The translations under genes and the position numbers were made by a program. This document shows positions 5,027 through 7,123 of a stretch of 7,123 nt of DNA, piece by piece (the stretch's first letter is position 1; each line of letters begins with the position of its first letter). The notes under the pieces are model-generated. The model was not told the origin of the DNA. It made no database searches and saw only the letters and a list, made by a program, of their open reading frames with translations. This DNA is from Phycisphaerae bacterium (lineage in GTDB: Bacteria > Planctomycetota > Phycisphaerae > UBA1845 > Fen-1342): the NCBI GenBank assembly GCA_022842805.1, contig JALHOX010000243.1, positions 1-7,123 of the forward strand, given 5' to 3'.

Positions 5027-7123
5027 CTACAGGCCGACCGCCGGCGTCAGCCAGCGCCAGACGATGAACACGAGCCCGAGGCCCAGCACCATGGCGACGG
5101 CATAGCCCTGCAGCGCGCCGCGCTGCGTCCAGGCGGCGATCGACGAGAGGCGGCCGGGCGTTGCCCCAACCGCATTGACCACACCGTCGACGCCGTGACG
5201 ATCGGCGTCGAAGAGCAGCTTGCCGAAGGCGCGGAGCGGACGGACAAAGATCGCGTCGTAGATCTCGTCGACGAGGTACTTCGCGTTCCAGAGATTCCAG
5301 ATGGGGCCGAGCAGCTGCTGATCGGGCTCGTTCCGCGAAGCGTCGCCATAGCGGGCGAAGGCCACAAAGATGGCGCCGATCGCGATCGCGCCGGAGATCA
5401 GCATGATGGGCCAGGCGGCGCTCGTGTGGGCCGCGGTGGCGACCATCGAGCTGTCAGCGACATACTTGTGGAAGAAGCCGTCGTGTCCGCCGTAGCCGAC
5501 AAAGCCGGCCGCGATGGCGCCCAGCGCGAGCGGGTAGAGCGGCCAGGTCATGACCGGAGGCGAATCGTGCGGATGATCGCCGGCCTCGGGCGGCGTGCGA
5601 GTCGGGCCGTTGAAGCAGAGGAAGAACATGCGGAAGGTGTAATACGCCGTCATCGCCGCCGTGAAGAGAAGCACGTAGCCGACCCAGGGGCGATTATCGA
5701 GCGCGGCGTGGACGATCTCGTCCTTGCTCCAGAAACCGGAGAGCAGCGGGAAGCCGGCGAGCGCCAGGCAACCGATGAACATCAGCCGGTAGGTCGACGG
5801 CAGCACGTTTTTCAGGCCGCTGAAGTAACGAACGTCGATGATGTTGCCCATCGAGTGCATCACGCCGCCGGCACAGAGGAACAGCAGCGCTTTGAAGAAC
5901 GCGTGGGTGTAGAGGTGGAAGATGGCCGCTTGCGGAGCGCCGACGCCGAGGGCGACGAACATGAACGCGAGCTGGCTCATGGTCGAATAGGCGAGGATGC
6001 GCTTCATGTCGTGCTGGGCCATCGCCATCGTCGCGGCCAGCACGGCGCCGATGATGCCGACCCACATGACCACGTCCATCGCTTCGGGCGAGCGGGCGTA
6101 AATCGGGCCGAGGCGCGCGACCATGTAGACGCCGGCGGTCACCATCGTGGCGGCGTGGATCAGCGCGGAGACGGGCGAAGGGCCTTCCATCGCGTCGGGC
6201 AGCCAGACGTAGATCGGGAACTGGGCGCTCTTGCCCAGCGCACCGCACAGCAGCAGCAGGCCGATCAGCGTCGGGGCCGAGACGCCCCAGAGCGACATCG
6301 TTTCGAGCTTGTCGACGTACTTGAAGAGCGTGGCGTAGTCGAGCGGGTTTTCGCCCGGCTGAACGATCGGCGAGAGGAAGTGATAAATCGCGAAGATGCC
6401 CAACGCGAAGCCGAAGTCGCCGATGCGATTGACGAGGAACGCCTTCTTCGCGGCGGCGGCGGCGGCGGGCTTTTGGTAGTAGAAGCCGATCAGCAGATAG
6501 CTGCAGAGACCGACCGCCTCCCAGCCGAGATAGAGCAGCACAAAATTGCCGGCGAGGACGAGCATCAGCATGCTGAAGACGAAGAGTCCGAGCCAGGCGA
6601 AGAAGCGCTCGTAGCCCTCTTCCTGATGGCCGTGATGGTCGCGCATGTAGCCGACGGAGTAGATCACCACCATCAGGGCGACGAATGTGACGACGATGAG
6701 CATGACGCCGGTGAGCGAGTCGACGAAGAAGTTCACATCGACCCAGCGCGTCTGTCCGCCGACGAGGCCGAGGCTGAACCAGTGGAAGGCGGTGTATTGG
6801 TGATAGCGGAGGATGTGCGGGCCGTGGTCGCCATGTCCGCCGTGACCCGCGGCAGCCGACGACGCCGAGGCCGGCGCGTGAGAGTCGGCGGGAGCGTGGG
6901 CGTCTGCCGGGGCGTGTTGCGCGGGCGGATCGCTGACGAGCATCAGCCGGGCCGCGTCTGCGTGGCCGCCGCCGTGTGCTGCGCCCGCTCCGTCATTGAG
7001 CATCGAATAGAAGACGCCGCCGGCGAGCACCGCCGCCGCACCGACTCCCGCGATGACGGCGTAGTGAGCCATCTCTTTGGCGCGGTTGAAGGCCAGCATG
7101 AGGCCGATGGCGAGGATGTCGTC
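5027..7123 (-). CDS. nuoL: NADH-quinone oxidoreductase subunit L, 5' partial at the window edge
   Basis: NuoL is the distal antiporter-like subunit of complex I, carrying the long lateral helix along the membrane arm. Numbering from Met at 7099, the key residues are Glu194 in 'LGWEAVGLCSYLLIGFYY', Lys290 in 'GALGKSAQFPIYVWLPDAMEGPSPVSALIHAATMV', His315, His395/His399/Lys403 in 'FHLYTHAFFKALLF' and Lys459-Asp460 in 'GFWSKDEI'. They match E. coli Glu144, Lys229, His254, His334/His338/Lys342 and Lys399-Asp400. The C-terminal region 'WNLWNAKYLVDEIYDAIFVRPL' and a final membrane helix fit the lateral helix and last TM. The frame stays open to the right edge, where it reads DDILAIGLMLAFNRAKEMAH. 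Met7099 has no ribosome-binding site and would cut TM1 away, so the true start is beyond the window. Residues 42-106 form a His-rich insertion in the predicted periplasmic TM2-TM3 loop. The gene ends 49 nt before nuoM. Confidence 0.95.
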   Translation of the reverse strand, partial: DDILAIGLMLAFNRAKEMAHYAVIAGVGAAAVLAGGVFYSMLNDGAGAAHGGGHADAARLMLVSDPPAQHAPADAHAPADSHAPASASSAAAGHGGHGDHGPHILRYHQYTAFHWFSLGLVGGQTRWVDVNFFVDSLTGVMLIVVTFVALMVVIYSVGYMRDHHGHQEEGYERFFAWLGLFVFSMLMLVLAGNFVLLYLGWEAVGLCSYLLIGFYYQKPAAAAAAKKAFLVNRIGDFGFALGIFAIYHFLSPIVQPGENPLDYATLFKYVDKLETMSLWGVSAPTLIGLLLLCGALGKSAQFPIYVWLPDAMEGPSPVSALIHAATMVTAGVYMVARLGPIYARSPEAMDVVMWVGIIGAVLAATMAMAQHDMKRILAYSTMSQLAFMFVALGVGAPQAAIFHLYTHAFFKALLFLCAGGVMHSMGNIIDVRYFSGLKNVLPSTYRLMFIGCLALAGFPLLSGFWSKDEIVHAALDNRPWVGYVLLFTAAMTAYYTFRMFFLCFNGPTRTPPEAGDHPHDSPPVMTWPLYPLALGAIAAGFVGYGGHDGFFHKYVADSSMVATAAHTSAAWPIMLISGAIAIGAIFVAFARYGDASRNEPDQQLLGPIWNLWNAKYLVDEIYDAIFVRPLRAFGKLLFDADRHGVDGVVNAVGATPGRLSSIAAWTQRGALQGYAVAMVLGLGLVFIVWRWLTPAVGL
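6451..6468. repeat. CGG trinucleotide run encoding polyalanine in NuoL
   Basis: A (CGG)6 run that, on the minus strand, encodes most of the stretch PAAAAAAKK (Ala212-Ala217) in the loop after 'LLIGFYY'. E. coli NuoL has a shorter Ala-rich stretch at the same place (GAAAMKAF). The run keeps the frame. It could be a slippage site, but only comparison of relatives would show length change. Confidence 0.6.
6863..6916 (-). repeat. Three tandem HAPAD-type hexapeptide repeats in NuoL
   Basis: Residues 62-79 of NuoL read HAPADA, HAPADS, HAPASA: three 18-nt units in tandem. The units differ at many synonymous third positions (Ala as GCC, GCT or GCG after His; Pro as CCG or CCC), so the repeat is cleaner in protein than in DNA. 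It sits in the middle of the His-rich TM2-TM3 loop. Confidence 0.75.

Noticed and set aside
4198..5067. Plus-strand open frame (289 codons) opposite nuoM
   Set aside because: Antisense shadow: highly charged, Glu/Gln-rich, no domain, and it runs across the nuoL/nuoM boundary.

Overview
This is a GC-rich bacterial window dominated by the 3' end of a nuo operon (respiratory complex I, proton-pumping NADH:quinone oxidoreductase). On the minus strand, in transcription order, it carries nuoL (its start lies beyond the right edge), nuoM, nuoN and a small low-complexity lipoprotein gene. The left 1.2 kb is unrelated: the tail of a hotdog-fold thioesterase gene (plus strand, start missing), a 415-bp intergenic stretch rich in inverted repeats, and a small plus-strand orphan lipoprotein gene that converges on the nuo cluster.

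Organism: GC content is high, and two very different lipoproteins show the cell has diderm-style lipoprotein export. An Asn/Asp/Ala/Pro-rich lipoprotein of the 'GGCPQPPP...NANANTTVNTNSNS' kind is a style I associate with Planctomycetota (Phycisphaerae-like) genomes. That is an impression from style, not a phylogenetic result. What the sequence does support is a bacterium with a full-length canonical set of complex I antiporter-like subunits.

Layout: 1-378 thioesterase (+, 5' partial); 379-793 non-coding with four inverted repeats, including a 14-bp-stem hairpin at 434-466; 794-1198 orphan lipoprotein (+); 1199-1299 convergent gap with no clear terminator; 1300-1707 low-complexity lipoprotein (-); 1712-3322 nuoN (-); 3319-4977 nuoM (-); 4978-5026 short spacer; 5027-7123 nuoL (-, 5' partial).

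How the genes work together: NuoL, NuoM and NuoN are the three Mrp-antiporter-like proton channels of the complex I membrane arm. The charged residues of the proton path are visible in all three. nuoM and nuoN overlap by 4 bp (ATGA). The lipoprotein ribosome-binding site lies directly beside the nuoN stop, with its start 4 nt downstream of that stop, so it is probably the last gene of the transcript. The less ordinary points are a histidine-rich insertion with HAPAD-type tandem repeats in the predicted periplasmic TM2-TM3 loop of NuoL, the nuo-coupled disordered lipoprotein, and the structured intergenic region at 434-619. I see no mobile element, CRISPR array, tRNA or rRNA, and nothing that amounts to a clearly new multigene system.
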